Shown here piece after piece: positions 49,469 through 57,342 of a stretch of 57,342 nucleotides of DNA. Numbering within the stretch: the first letter of the stretch is position 1; every line of letters starts with the position of its first letter. The notes beneath the pieces were generated by a model. It had not been told where the DNA came from, did no database searches, and saw only the letters and a program-made list of their open reading frames with translations. This DNA comes from Comamonas sp. lk. GTDB taxonomy: Bacteria > Pseudomonadota > Gammaproteobacteria > Burkholderiales > Burkholderiaceae_C. Made by a program: the position numbers and the translations under genes. The stretch covers positions 1 through 57,342 of the forward strand of contig CAMBNY010000010.1 in assembly GCA_945869165.1 (NCBI GenBank), given 5' to 3'.

Positions 49469-49486
49469 TGTCGCAAATAAGCGACA
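49469..49486. promoter_or_regulatory. 18-base palindrome upstream of kynU
   Basis: TGTCGC (49469-49474) and GCGACA (49481-49486) flank AAATAA. It lies 98 bases before the kynU start and has no T run, so it looks like a repressor or activator site. Regulators of kyn genes in relatives are Lrp/AsnC-type (KynR). The regulator is not in the window, so this is inference. Confidence 0.45.
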
Positions 49487-49584
49487 CCATGGCGCTGTTC
49501 AGAGTGCTAAGGTCAAACCAGCCCGATGGCAATCCCACCGAAGGTTTGAAACCGACGACCTGCATCTAGATTTCCTCAACACCC

Positions 49585-50886
49585 ATGACCACTTTGCACG
49601 ACTGCCGCCAGCTTGACGCGGCCGACCCATTACGCTATTTGCGCGCCCAATTCAGCATTCCGCCGAATACGATCTATTTGGACGGCAATTCACTTGGCGT
49701 CTTACCCGTGGCTGCCGCAGCCCGCGCCGCGCAAGTGGTGCAGCAGGAATGGGGCCAGGGGCTGATACGGTCCTGGAACGCGGCGGGCTGGTTTGACCTG
49801 CCGCAGCGTCTGGGCGCACGCATCGCAGGCTTGATCGGCGCCGGGGCCGACGAGGTGGTGGCTGCGGACACCACCTCGGTGAATTTGTTCAAAGTGCTGG
49901 CAAGCGCTATCCGCATTGCGCAGCATGCGGACCCGACGCGGCGCGTCATCGTGAGCGAGCGCAGCAACTTTCCTACGGATTTGTATATTGCCCAGGGCCT
50001 GTGCCAAACCTATGGTTGCAGCCTGCAACTGGTAGAAGCCGATGGCGTGCTGCCGGCGCTGGGGCCGCAGGTGGCGGTGCTGATGCTTACGCATGTGAAC
50101 TACCGCACCGGCGCGATGCACGACATGGCGGCCGTCACCGCTGCCGCGCATGCCGCAGGCGCGCTGGTGGTGTGGGACCTGGCGCACAGCGCCGGCGCAG
50201 TGCCCGTGGACTTGCGCGCTGCCGATGCCGACTTTGCCGTGGGCTGCGGCTACAAATACCTGAACGGCGGGCCCGGCGCACCGGCGTTTTTATGGGTGCA
50301 TCCGCGCCATAGCGCGCGCACTGATCTGCCGTTTATGCAACCCCTGTCAGGCTGGTGGGGCCACGCGGCGCCCTTTGCCTTTGAAAGCGGCTACCGCAGC
50401 GCGCCGGGTATCAACCAGTTTTTGTGCGGCACACAGCCCATTCTTAGCCTGTCTTTACTTGCATGCGGTCTGGATGTATTTGAAGCCGCGCAGCCCTTGG
50501 GTGGCATGGACGCGATTCGCCGTAAATCGTTGGCGCTGACTGATTTGTTTATCGCCTTGGTGGAAGCGCATTGTGCAGGTTTCGGCGTGGGCCTGGTTAC
50601 GCCGCGTGCGCACGCCGAGCGAGGAAGTCAAGTCAGCTTAACGCTGGACAGCGAGGCCGACAGCTCTGCTGCTTACGCGGTCGTGCAAGCCCTGATTGCG
50701 CGCGGCGTGATAGGCGACTTTCGCGCCGGTGACTGCCAAGGCCAGGAGGACATCATGCGCTTTGGCTTTACGCCTTTGTACATTGACTTTGAAGACGTGT
50801 GGCATGCCGTGGAGCAGTTGCGCAATGTGCTGCACACCGGCGCTTGGCGCGCGCCGCAATTTATGCAAAAAAATGCAGTCACCTAA
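49585..50886 (+). CDS. kynU: Kynureninase
   Basis: KynU is a pyridoxal-phosphate enzyme that splits kynurenine into anthranilate and alanine. The 433-residue protein begins with the family stretch [12 protein letters not shown] (residues 30-41), contains [16 protein letters not shown] (195-210) and the PLP lysine Lys224 in [13 protein letters not shown]. It precedes kynA by 9 bases on the same strand, so they form a transcription unit. kynB (kynurenine formamidase), normally in this cluster, is not here. Confidence 0.96.
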   Translation: MTTLHDCRQLDAADPLRYLRAQFSIPPNTIYLDGNSLGVLPVAAAARAAQVVQQEWGQGLIRSWNAAGWFDLPQRLGARIAGLIGAGADEVVAADTTSVNLFKVLASAIRIAQHADPTRRVIVSERSNFPTDLYIAQGLCQTYGCSLQLVEADGVLPALGPQVAVLMLTHVNYRTGAMHDMAAVTAAAHAAGALVVWDLAHSAGAVPVDLRAADADFAVGCGYKYLNGGPGAPAFLWVHPRHSARTDLPFMQPLSGWWGHAAPFAFESGYRSAPGINQFLCGTQPILSLSLLACGLDVFEAAQPLGGMDAIRRKSLALTDLFIALVEAHCAGFGVGLVTPRAHAERGSQVSLTLDSEADSSAAYAVVQALIARGVIGDFRAGDCQGQEDIMRFGFTPLYIDFEDVWHAVEQLRNVLHTGAWRAPQFMQKNAVT

Positions 50887-50895
50887 AGGCTTTGT

Positions 50896-51774
50896 ATGAG
50901 CGCCTGCCCTTTCCATTCTGAGACGCCGGCACCGCAAAGCAGCGCCGCCATTGTGCACAGCGAGGCGGATGTGCAACTAGACTTTGCGCACAGCATGAGC
51001 TATGGCGACTACCTGTCGCTGGACGCCATCTTGGGCGCGCAGCACCCGCGCTCGCCAGACCACAACGAGATGCTGTTTATCGTGCAGCACCAGACCAGCG
51101 AGTTGTGGATGAAGCTGATGCTGCACGAGTTGCGCGCCGCCATGGCCCATATCGCCCAAGACGAATTGGGCACGGCTTTCAAAATGCTGGCCCGCGTCAG
51201 CCGCATCATGGAGCAACTGGTCCACGCCTGGGATGTGCTGGCCACCATGACGCCACCCGAATACAGCGCCATCCGCCCTTACTTAGATAGCTCCAGTGGT
51301 TTTCAGAGCTACCAATACCGCTGCATTGAATTTTCTTTGGGCAATAAAAACGCCGCCATGCTGCGCCCGCATGCGCACCGGCCCGATGTGCTGGCGCAGG
51401 TGGAAGCGGCTTACCGCAGCCCGTCTTTATACGATGAAGCACTGCGCTTGCTGGCGCGCCGGGGCATTAGCGTGCCGGCCACGCACCTGGAGCGCGATTG
51501 GTCCCTGCCCTACCCGGCCGATGGTGGCGTAGAAGCGGCCTGGCTTGTGGTTTATCGCGATCCGCAGCGCTACTGGGATTTGTACCAACTCGGCGAAGAA
51601 CTCACCGACCTGGAAGACGCCTTTCGCCTCTGGCGCTTTCGGCATGTGACCACGGTAGAACGTGTGATCGGCTTTAAGCGTGGCACCGGCGGCACCGGCG
51701 GCGTGAGCTATTTGCGCAAGATGCTAGACGTGGTGCTCTTCCCCGAAATTTGGAGTTTGCGCACGCAGCTTTGA
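50896..51774 (+). CDS. kynA: Tryptophan 2,3-dioxygenase
   Basis: This haem enzyme opens the indole ring of L-tryptophan to N-formylkynurenine. The 292-residue protein has [18 protein letters not shown] (residues 34-51), the distal His65 in VQHQTSELW and the haem-ligand His250 in [13 protein letters not shown], matching the bacterial TDO family. It is cotranscribed with kynU. Its 3' end is 10 bases from the convergent FAD monooxygenase, with no terminator visible between. Confidence 0.96.
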   Translation: MSACPFHSETPAPQSSAAIVHSEADVQLDFAHSMSYGDYLSLDAILGAQHPRSPDHNEMLFIVQHQTSELWMKLMLHELRAAMAHIAQDELGTAFKMLARVSRIMEQLVHAWDVLATMTPPEYSAIRPYLDSSSGFQSYQYRCIEFSLGNKNAAMLRPHAHRPDVLAQVEAAYRSPSLYDEALRLLARRGISVPATHLERDWSLPYPADGGVEAAWLVVYRDPQRYWDLYQLGEELTDLEDAFRLWRFRHVTTVERVIGFKRGTGGTGGVSYLRKMLDVVLFPEIWSLRTQL

Positions 51775-51784
51775 GTACTTGCGC

Positions 51785-52960
51785 TCACACGCCCCGATAG
51801 AGCCAAGGCATATCCAACAGGCGCGCGCCCAGCCAACGCATAGCCGTATCCCGACCCCAAGCCGTGATACCCGTGGCGTGGAAAATTTCGCCATTGCGCT
51901 CTGCTCTGGCCTGCACGCGCGCATTGCGCCTCCAACGCAGTGCGGCATAGCGCAGCAAGGCTTTGGCATCGTCCGCCGGGCAATCGTGCAGACAGCGCGC
52001 CAGCACGGCAGCGTCTTCTATTGCCATGCCCGCGCCCTGCGCCAGATAAGGGAGCATGGGGTGGGCCGCATCGCCGAGCAAAGCAATGCGGCCAAAGGCC
52101 ATATCCTGCGGGCCGCGCAGGTGCGGTAAACCGTTCAATGGCCAAAGCCGCCATGGCGCTATGGCGCCCACCAATTCTTGCAAACCACTACAGGCCTGGG
52201 ACAGGCGCGCGCTCAGGTCGGTGCGCAATGCGGCTTGCTCCCATTCCTGCGGTTCAGCAGGCGCTGCGCCTTCCACAATGACCACCAAGTTGAGCAACTC
52301 GCCGCTGTGCACCGGGTATTGCACCGCGTGCATGGCCGGGCCCAGCCACACGGTGACGCAGTCGCTGCGCAGCGCCTGCGGCAAATCCGCCTGCTTGGCC
52401 ATGGCGCGGTAGGCCAGATGGCCGCTGAAAACCGGCTGCACACCTTGGCGCAAAAAATCGCGCACATGGCTCCAAACGCCATCGGCGGCGATCAGCACAT
52501 TGGCGCGGCGCTTGCGCTCGTCGTCCGTGATGAGCTCCACCGCGCTGGCGTCTTGGCTGACACGCTGGGCCGCGCGCCCCAGGTGTATTTCGGTCAGGCC
52601 CTGGGCCAGCACGGCGCGGTGCAGCAAGGTGTGTAAATCGATGCGCGCAATCGTGGCGTAGCGCGCGCCATAGCGCTGTAGCGCACGCGCACCCAAAGGC
52701 AGCGTGCCCAGCAAGGCACCGCTGTGGGCGCTGCGCACTTCCAGCCGCTGCGGAAAGCAGGCCACCGCATCCAGCGCCGCGCCCAGGCCCCAGCCTTCTA
52801 GCAAACGCACTGCGTTGGGGCCCAGTTGCACGCCAGCCCCCACTTCGGCAAGGGCCCGCTTTTTTTCAAACAACTGCGTGCCCGTGCCCAGATGCCCGCA
52901 AGCCAAAGCCGTCGCCAAGCCGCCGATGCCGCCACCGGCGAGCAGTATTTTTCGTTCCAT
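51785..52960 (-). CDS. FAD-dependent monooxygenase, salicylate hydroxylase-like
   Basis: This is a class A flavoprotein aromatic hydroxylase of 391 residues. It has the FAD-binding GGGIGGLATALA (about residues 8-19), the Asp-Gly motif LIAADGVWSHVR and the GD motif IALLGDAAHPMLPYLAQGAGMAIEDA. The nearest families are salicylate 1-hydroxylase and 3-hydroxybenzoate 6-hydroxylase; the substrate is not readable. ATG 52960 fits the family start; an in-frame TTG at 52978 is less likely. It converges on kynA, which may be functional, since the kyn pathway yields anthranilate. Confidence 0.87.
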   Translation of the reverse strand: MERKILLAGGGIGGLATALACGHLGTGTQLFEKKRALAEVGAGVQLGPNAVRLLEGWGLGAALDAVACFPQRLEVRSAHSGALLGTLPLGARALQRYGARYATIARIDLHTLLHRAVLAQGLTEIHLGRAAQRVSQDASAVELITDDERKRRANVLIAADGVWSHVRDFLRQGVQPVFSGHLAYRAMAKQADLPQALRSDCVTVWLGPAMHAVQYPVHSGELLNLVVIVEGAAPAEPQEWEQAALRTDLSARLSQACSGLQELVGAIAPWRLWPLNGLPHLRGPQDMAFGRIALLGDAAHPMLPYLAQGAGMAIEDAAVLARCLHDCPADDAKALLRYAALRWRRNARVQARAERNGEIFHATGITAWGRDTAMRWLGARLLDMPWLYRGV

Positions 52961-53021
52961 GGCGGGATTGTCGCGCAAGGGCGCTCAGTCTCTGCGCTTT
53001 CAGGGCGCCATGCGCTAGCGC

Positions 53022-54488
53022 CTAAAAGTGCGCTTGCAAAACCGGGTACAAAGCGCGAAAGCGGGCGTAGCGCGGGGCCAGCAGGTCGGCTTGCGCAGCA
53101 TCCGGGGAAAAGGTGGCGCTGGCGGGCAGCGCGGTGCAGACCTCGGCCTCGCTGGCGCCCAGTGCCATCCACGCCAAGCGCGCGGCGCCCAATGCGGCAG
53201 CGGCTTGGGCCCCTGCGGGGCGCTGCAAGCGGCGCTGCAAACCGCTGGCCAGCAGTTGCGCCCAGGCATCGCTGCGCGCGCCACCGCCCACCAGGTGCAG
53301 CGCCGTTGCGCCCTGTCCCGGCCCTTGCGGACACATGGCGGCCTGTCCGTCCATTAATCCAAAAGCCACGCCTTCCATGACCGCGTAGGCCAGGTCGGCC
53401 ACGCCGTGTTCGCTGCGCAGACCGATAAAGCTGCCGCTGGCCTGGGGGTTGTTGTGTGGCGTGCGCTCGCCACTTAAGTAGGGCAAAAACAAAGGTGCTC
53501 TAGCCCTTTGCGCGGGGCTTAGCACCTGTACCGTCTGCGCCAACTGCGCTTCATCGCTACTGCCGGTGCACTGCGTAATCCAGCCAAACGCGCTGGCCGC
53601 GCTGAGCATGACGGACATTTGGTGCCAGCGACCGGGCAGCGCATGGGCAAACGCATGCACCGCCAATTCCGGCGCGGCCTGGTAGGCATCGCCCGCCAAA
53701 AACACCACACCCGAAGTGCCCAGGGACACAAAGCCCTCGCCTGGCCGGGTGGCACCGACACCGACGGCGCTGGCCGCGTTATCACCGCCGCCACCGGCGA
53801 CGATGACGCTGGCGGACAAACCCCAGCGCTGCGCCAAGGCCGGCAACAAGGTGCCGCGCGATTGGCTGCCTTCAATCAAACGCGGCATATGCGCAAGCGT
53901 CAGGCCGCAGGCATGCAACATCGCTTCGCTCCAGGCCCGCTTGGCCACGTCCAGCCATAGCGTGCCGGCAGCGTCGGACATCTCGCTTATGGCTTCGCCC
54001 GTCAATTGCAATCCCAGCCAATCTTTGGGCAGCAACACGCTGCGGATTTGGGCAAACAGCGCGGGCTCGTGCTCGCGCATCCACAAAAGTTTGGGCGCGG
54101 TAAAGCCGGGCATGGCCAGGTTGCCGGTGATGGCGCGGGACTGCGGTGCTGCGGCCTCCAGCGCCAGGCATTGCGCGCCCGAGCGTCCGTCGTTCCACAA
54201 AATGGCGGGGCGCACCACTTGGCTTTGCGCATCCAGCGCCACGGCGCCGTGCATTTGGCCGGACAGGCCTATGGCTTGGATGCTGGACCACAGCGCCGGA
54301 TGCTGCGCGCGCATCTGCGCCACCGCCTGCTCCACGGCCAGCCACCAGGCCCGCGGGTCTTGCTCGCTCCAGGTGGGTTGCGGGCGTTGCAGTGTCAGCG
54401 GGGCATCGGCCACGGCGCGAATCTGGTGCGCATCGTCCAGCAACAAAAGCTTGATGGCCGAGGTGCCTAAGTCGATACCAAGAAACAT
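53022..54488 (-). CDS. xylB: Xylulokinase
   Basis: XylB phosphorylates D-xylulose to D-xylulose 5-phosphate. This FGGY kinase of 488 residues has the start GIDLGTSAIKLLLLD (residues 4-18), the substrate stretch GLSGQMHGAVALD (about 74-86), and the catalytic Asp236 in GGGGDNAASAVGVG (E. coli Asp233). It begins 6 bases after the AraC gene on the same strand, completing a polyol operon in which D-xylulose would arise from D-arabinitol or xylitol. Confidence 0.94.
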   Translation of the reverse strand: MFLGIDLGTSAIKLLLLDDAHQIRAVADAPLTLQRPQPTWSEQDPRAWWLAVEQAVAQMRAQHPALWSSIQAIGLSGQMHGAVALDAQSQVVRPAILWNDGRSGAQCLALEAAAPQSRAITGNLAMPGFTAPKLLWMREHEPALFAQIRSVLLPKDWLGLQLTGEAISEMSDAAGTLWLDVAKRAWSEAMLHACGLTLAHMPRLIEGSQSRGTLLPALAQRWGLSASVIVAGGGGDNAASAVGVGATRPGEGFVSLGTSGVVFLAGDAYQAAPELAVHAFAHALPGRWHQMSVMLSAASAFGWITQCTGSSDEAQLAQTVQVLSPAQRARAPLFLPYLSGERTPHNNPQASGSFIGLRSEHGVADLAYAVMEGVAFGLMDGQAAMCPQGPGQGATALHLVGGGARSDAWAQLLASGLQRRLQRPAGAQAAAALGAARLAWMALGASEAEVCTALPASATFSPDAAQADLLAPRYARFRALYPVLQAHF

Positions 54489-54494
54489 AGCGGT

Positions 54495-55427
54495 TTATTG
54501 CACCAAGCCAAAGCGCGTGGCCACCTGGCGCCGGTATTCGCGGGGCGTCATGCCTTTGATATCCAAAAAGCGGCGGTTGAAATTGGCCATATTGTTAAAG
54601 CCCACATCAAAGCCGATGCGGGTAATCGGATGCTCGGACTCCATCAGCAACTGGCAGGCGCGGTTGATGCGCACATGGTTGACAAAGTCGGTAAAGGTGT
54701 TGCCGGTGGCGCGGCGGAAAAAGCGGCTAAACCGGCTCTCGCTCATGCCAAATTCTTGCGCCAGCATGCCCACCGAAATATCTTCGGAGAGCTTGTCGGT
54801 AATGCGGCTGAGGATGGCATTGATCTGGTCGAGTTGCGCGTCGTTGTCCACGCTTTGCAATTGGGCGTTGGACAAGAGCCGGTAGTCTTTGCAATGCGCC
54901 AGCATATTGAGAAATTCGCAAAACGCGCCCAGGCGCCCCAGGCCTTGCGAAGCTTTGATGCGGCGCCAGTGTTGCACCGCTTGCGGATAGACATCAAAAA
55001 ATTCGATGCCATTTTTGGCGCGCTCCAGCAAGGGCAAGACAGCGCGCATTTCTGGAATATGGCGACTCGCTTCCTCAATCGGATCGTGCGGGAACTGGAT
55101 CACCAAATCACGCTCGGCCACGCCGCCTTCGGGCAAGTCCATGCTGACCCAGTTGTGCGGCAGGCGCGGCCCGGTCAGCACCAAATGGCCGGGCTGGAAC
55201 TGGCCGATCCAATCGCCCACGAAGGCTTTGCCCGAGGTGGCGGTGATCAGGTGCAGCTCGTATTCGTCGTGGTAATGCCAGCGCGCCAGCGGCGTGGGAA
55301 AGCCGTGCGCCAGGCAGCGGATGATGCCCACCTCGTCCGGTGACTCATAGCCCAGCGCTTTAGAGCGTGTGTGGTCCTGCTCCAGCTCGGGCTTGGTTTG
55401 GCGGGGACTGAGCGCAGCGCGGGCCAT
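54495..55427 (-). CDS. AraC family transcriptional regulator (polyol/MtlR-like)
   Basis: This is an AraC/XylS-type regulator of 310 residues. The N-terminal cupin sensor contains RWHYHDEYELHLIT (about residues 48-61); the C-terminal double helix-turn-helix lies at about 205-305 (LAQEFGMSESRFSRFFRR and IGFDVGFNNMANFNRRF). By context and general resemblance it is like MtlR, the activator of mannitol/arabitol genes in Pseudomonas. ATG 55427 is chosen; the in-frame extension to 55649 overlaps the SDR gene. It is encoded inside the operon, so it probably controls its own message too. Confidence 0.9.
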   Translation of the reverse strand: MARAALSPRQTKPELEQDHTRSKALGYESPDEVGIIRCLAHGFPTPLARWHYHDEYELHLITATSGKAFVGDWIGQFQPGHLVLTGPRLPHNWVSMDLPEGGVAERDLVIQFPHDPIEEASRHIPEMRAVLPLLERAKNGIEFFDVYPQAVQHWRRIKASQGLGRLGAFCEFLNMLAHCKDYRLLSNAQLQSVDNDAQLDQINAILSRITDKLSEDISVGMLAQEFGMSESRFSRFFRRATGNTFTDFVNHVRINRACQLLMESEHPITRIGFDVGFNNMANFNRRFLDIKGMTPREYRRQVATRFGLVQ

Positions 55428-55444
55428 AGGTATACCGACTGGGT

Positions 55445-56233
55445 TTAGGACATGACGTTGCCGCCATCGACATTGAGGGTTTGCGCCGTAATGTACGCGG
55501 CCTCGTCGCTGGCCAGAAACACGGCCGCGCCGCAAATATCGGTCGGGTCGCCCATATAACCCAAGGGCACGGCCTGGCCCACGCGCTTTTTCTTTTCGCC
55601 GATCGGCAGGTTTTCGTAGCGGGCGAACAAGGCATCCACGTTGGCCCACATCGGGGTGCCAATGACACCAGGCGCAATGCCGTTGACGCGGATTTTGTGC
55701 GGTGCCATCGCCAGCGCTGCGCTTTGGGTGTAGCTGATGATGGCGGCTTTGCTGGCGCAGTAGTGCGACACCAAGGCCTCGCCACGTCGCCCGGCCTGGC
55801 TGGCCATATTGATAACCGCAGCGCCTGGGGTTTGGGCTGCCACCATATGCGCCAGCACTTTTTGCATCACAAAGAAAGCGCCTTTGACGTTGACCGCAAA
55901 CAGCTTGTCGTACATCGCTTCGTCGCTTTCCAGCAATGGGGCCATGTCAAAAATTGCAGCATTGTTGAACAAGGTAGTGACGGGGCCAAAGCGCCCGCTG
56001 GCCTGGGCGATCAGTGCGTCGATAGAGGGCATGGAGCGCACATCGGTGGGCACGTAGTGCAGTCTGTCGGGAAAGGCGTGCATCAGGTCAGCTAACTCGG
56101 GGGTGGGCTGGGCGTGGATGTCGGCTACCGTGCAGCGCGCGCCATGGTGCAAGTAGGCGTTAGCCACTGCCAGCCCGATGCCGCCGGCAGCGCCGGTGAG
56201 GATGGCGTTTTTGGTTTGCAATCGCGTGCTCAT
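55445..56233 (-). CDS. Short-chain polyol dehydrogenase (sorbitol/L-iditol dehydrogenase-like)
   Basis: This is an NAD-dependent short-chain dehydrogenase of 262 residues. It has the cofactor motif TGAAGGIG (residues 13-20), NNAA (90-93) and catalytic Ser145, Tyr158 and Lys162. The end [15 protein letters not shown] resembles the SmoS/galactitol group that oxidises D-sorbitol or galactitol. It overlaps the mannitol dehydrogenase stop by four bases and is 17 bases before the AraC gene. The polyol specificity is inferred from its neighbours. Confidence 0.88.
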   Translation of the reverse strand: MSTRLQTKNAILTGAAGGIGLAVANAYLHHGARCTVADIHAQPTPELADLMHAFPDRLHYVPTDVRSMPSIDALIAQASGRFGPVTTLFNNAAIFDMAPLLESDEAMYDKLFAVNVKGAFFVMQKVLAHMVAAQTPGAAVINMASQAGRRGEALVSHYCASKAAIISYTQSAALAMAPHKIRVNGIAPGVIGTPMWANVDALFARYENLPIGEKKKRVGQAVPLGYMGDPTDICGAAVFLASDEAAYITAQTLNVDGGNVMS

Positions 56234-57342
56234 GCTGTGTGTCCTTGTACAAAATTGTCAACCCGCTTGCTTGCTAAACGCAGCGCGGCAAGCAAGCGTG
56301 CGTCTGAGGCTAAATCGCCCCACAGCACGTTATCTGCTGTAAACGCGGCCACCGGGTCGGGCGCCTGGCACATAGCGTGCGCGCTGGCCGGGTCCATGGC
56401 CTGGTCTTGGTAGGTATAGGGAATTTTCCCGGCGTGCCAGCGCTGCAAATAGGCCAAAAACAGAGCAGGTAACATGGACACGCTGGCTATCGATTCACCA
56501 CGCGCCAAGCGCTCGCGAAACGTGGGCGCGATAAAGCCGGGTATTTTGGAAAAACCATCCATGGCCACGCGCTGGTTGGTGTCGGCAATCGCCGGGTTGC
56601 CAAAGCGGTCTAGCACCACGTCGCGGTAAGCGGCCAGGTCGATCGGGCTGGGATGTTCGGGCGTGTTGAGCACCGGTATCACGTCATCGGTGACATAGTC
56701 GAATGCCATCTTGCGTATGCGCGCATCGTGCGTGCCTTCGTGGATATAGGTGTAACCCAGCAGCGTGCCGGCCCAGGCGATGCAGCTATGGGTGGCGTTG
56801 AGTAAACGAATTTTGGCTTCCTCATAGGCTTGCACCGAGCCGACCATTTCCACGCCCACGGTTTCCCATGCGGGGCGCCCGGCGATGAAGTCGTCTTCAA
56901 TCACCCACTGGATAAAGCGCTCGCCCATCACCGCTGCGGGGTCGTCCACGCCGGTAGCGGACAGCACGCGCTGGCGTACGGCGGGCGTGGGCCGGGGGGT
57001 GATCCGATCCACCATAGCATTGGGGCTGCTGGTGTGGGCGGACACCCAATCGCGCAGCGCGCTATCGCCCAGGAGTTCGATAAATTGCAAGAGCCCACTG
57101 CGGGCGCGCTCGCCGTTGTGGCGCAGGTTGTCGCAGTTAAGCAGCGTGACCGGGCCAGCGCCCTGTTGCATGCGCGCGCGCAGAATGCCACACAAAGCAC
57201 CGTAAATCGTGCTGCCCGTACGCCCAGCGCGCAAGGCGTCCAGGTCGGCCTGCAAATCGGCAAAGCTCAAGTCCAATGTGCCCGTGGCATCGACGTAATA
57301 GCCCGCTGCGGTGACGGTAAACGAGATGATGCGGGTCGCTGC
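56230..57342 (-). CDS. Mannitol/D-arabinitol dehydrogenase family protein (5' end outside window)
   Basis: This is a long-chain, zinc-independent polyol dehydrogenase, cut by the window edge. The frame is open to the last base, giving 370 visible residues of an expected total of about 460-490; the missing part would hold the Rossmann cofactor motif. Visible marks are [13 protein letters not shown] and the catalytic lysine region DGFSKIPGF (K in DxxxKIP). Mannitol 2-dehydrogenase gives fructose; D-arabinitol 4-dehydrogenase (DalD) gives D-xylulose. Pairing with xylB and no fructokinase favours arabinitol, but Pseudomonas MtlD-type enzymes oxidise both. A sugar-alcohol ABC transporter may lie just upstream. 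Confidence 0.9.
   Translation of the reverse strand, partial: AATRIISFTVTAAGYYVDATGTLDLSFADLQADLDALRAGRTGSTIYGALCGILRARMQQGAGPVTLLNCDNLRHNGERARSGLLQFIELLGDSALRDWVSAHTSSPNAMVDRITPRPTPAVRQRVLSATGVDDPAAVMGERFIQWVIEDDFIAGRPAWETVGVEMVGSVQAYEEAKIRLLNATHSCIAWAGTLLGYTYIHEGTHDARIRKMAFDYVTDDVIPVLNTPEHPSPIDLAAYRDVVLDRFGNPAIADTNQRVAMDGFSKIPGFIAPTFRERLARGESIASVSMLPALFLAYLQRWHAGKIPYTYQDQAMDPASAHAMCQAPDPVAAFTADNVLWGDLASDARLLAALRLASKRVDNFVQGHTA

Noticed and set aside
47670..52960. Genomic island around the kyn genes
   Set aside because: No integrase, repeats, tRNA junction or change in base composition is visible; it looks like ordinary accessory metabolism.

Overview
This GC-rich window reads as ordinary chromosome from a betaproteobacterium of the order Burkholderiales, most likely Comamonadaceae (Rhodoferax/Polaromonas/Limnohabitans-like). 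That assignment is inference. It rests on the collinear block yceD-rpmF-plsX-fabHDG-acpP-fabF ... mucD-lepA-lepB-rnc-era-recO-pdxJ-acpS-nagZ, a PHA phasin with paired TGC-type operators, EarP next to an EF-P carrying Arg32, and hemCDXY divergent from ppc. I see no transposase, phage, plasmid or CRISPR sequence, and no rRNA. One tRNA is present: Val, anticodon TAC.

Layout. 1-13 kb: tRNA-Val, pgsA and uvrC (minus); earP and efp (plus); an MFS exporter coupled to rmuC, a 2-hydroxyacid dehydrogenase, a nitroreductase and a thioesterase (minus); phasin phaP (plus) with a well-defined promoter; a patatin lipoprotein; two small proteins of unknown function. 13-30 kb: one long minus-strand run read from yceD to nagZ, covering fatty-acid synthesis, periplasmic proteolysis, translation/RNA processing, DNA repair, pyridoxal phosphate and muropeptide recycling. 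The rpoE-rseA-rseB genes expected between fabF and mucD are absent. 30-38 kb: maf plus an RsmI-like methyltransferase (plus); rluC-gph-Rieske-sppA (minus); RNase E (plus) behind a 466-base leader region rich in hairpins. 38-47 kb: hemC-hemD-hemX-hemY (minus) against ppc and argH (plus). 47-52 kb: an accessory catabolic stretch with a BASS transporter, a D-aminoacylase-type amidohydrolase, kynU and kynA (plus), meeting a FAD monooxygenase (minus). 53-57 kb: a polyol operon with a mannitol/arabinitol dehydrogenase (cut by the window edge), an SDR polyol dehydrogenase, an AraC regulator and xylulokinase.

How the parts fit. The phaP promoter is bracketed by two near-identical 15-base motifs that fit PhaR repression released by PHA granules. 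EarP modifies the EF-P encoded next to it, helping ribosomes through polyproline. The kyn genes convert tryptophan to anthranilate, but kynB is not in the window. The polyol operon converts sugar alcohols to ketoses and phosphorylates D-xylulose.

No clearly new multi-gene system is visible. The best second looks are the RNase E leader, the mucD-lepA intergenic region (long hairpin, three DnaA-box-like sites, AT-rich DNA, terminator), the missing sigma-E module, the palindrome upstream of kynU, and the standalone Rieske protein coupled to SppA.
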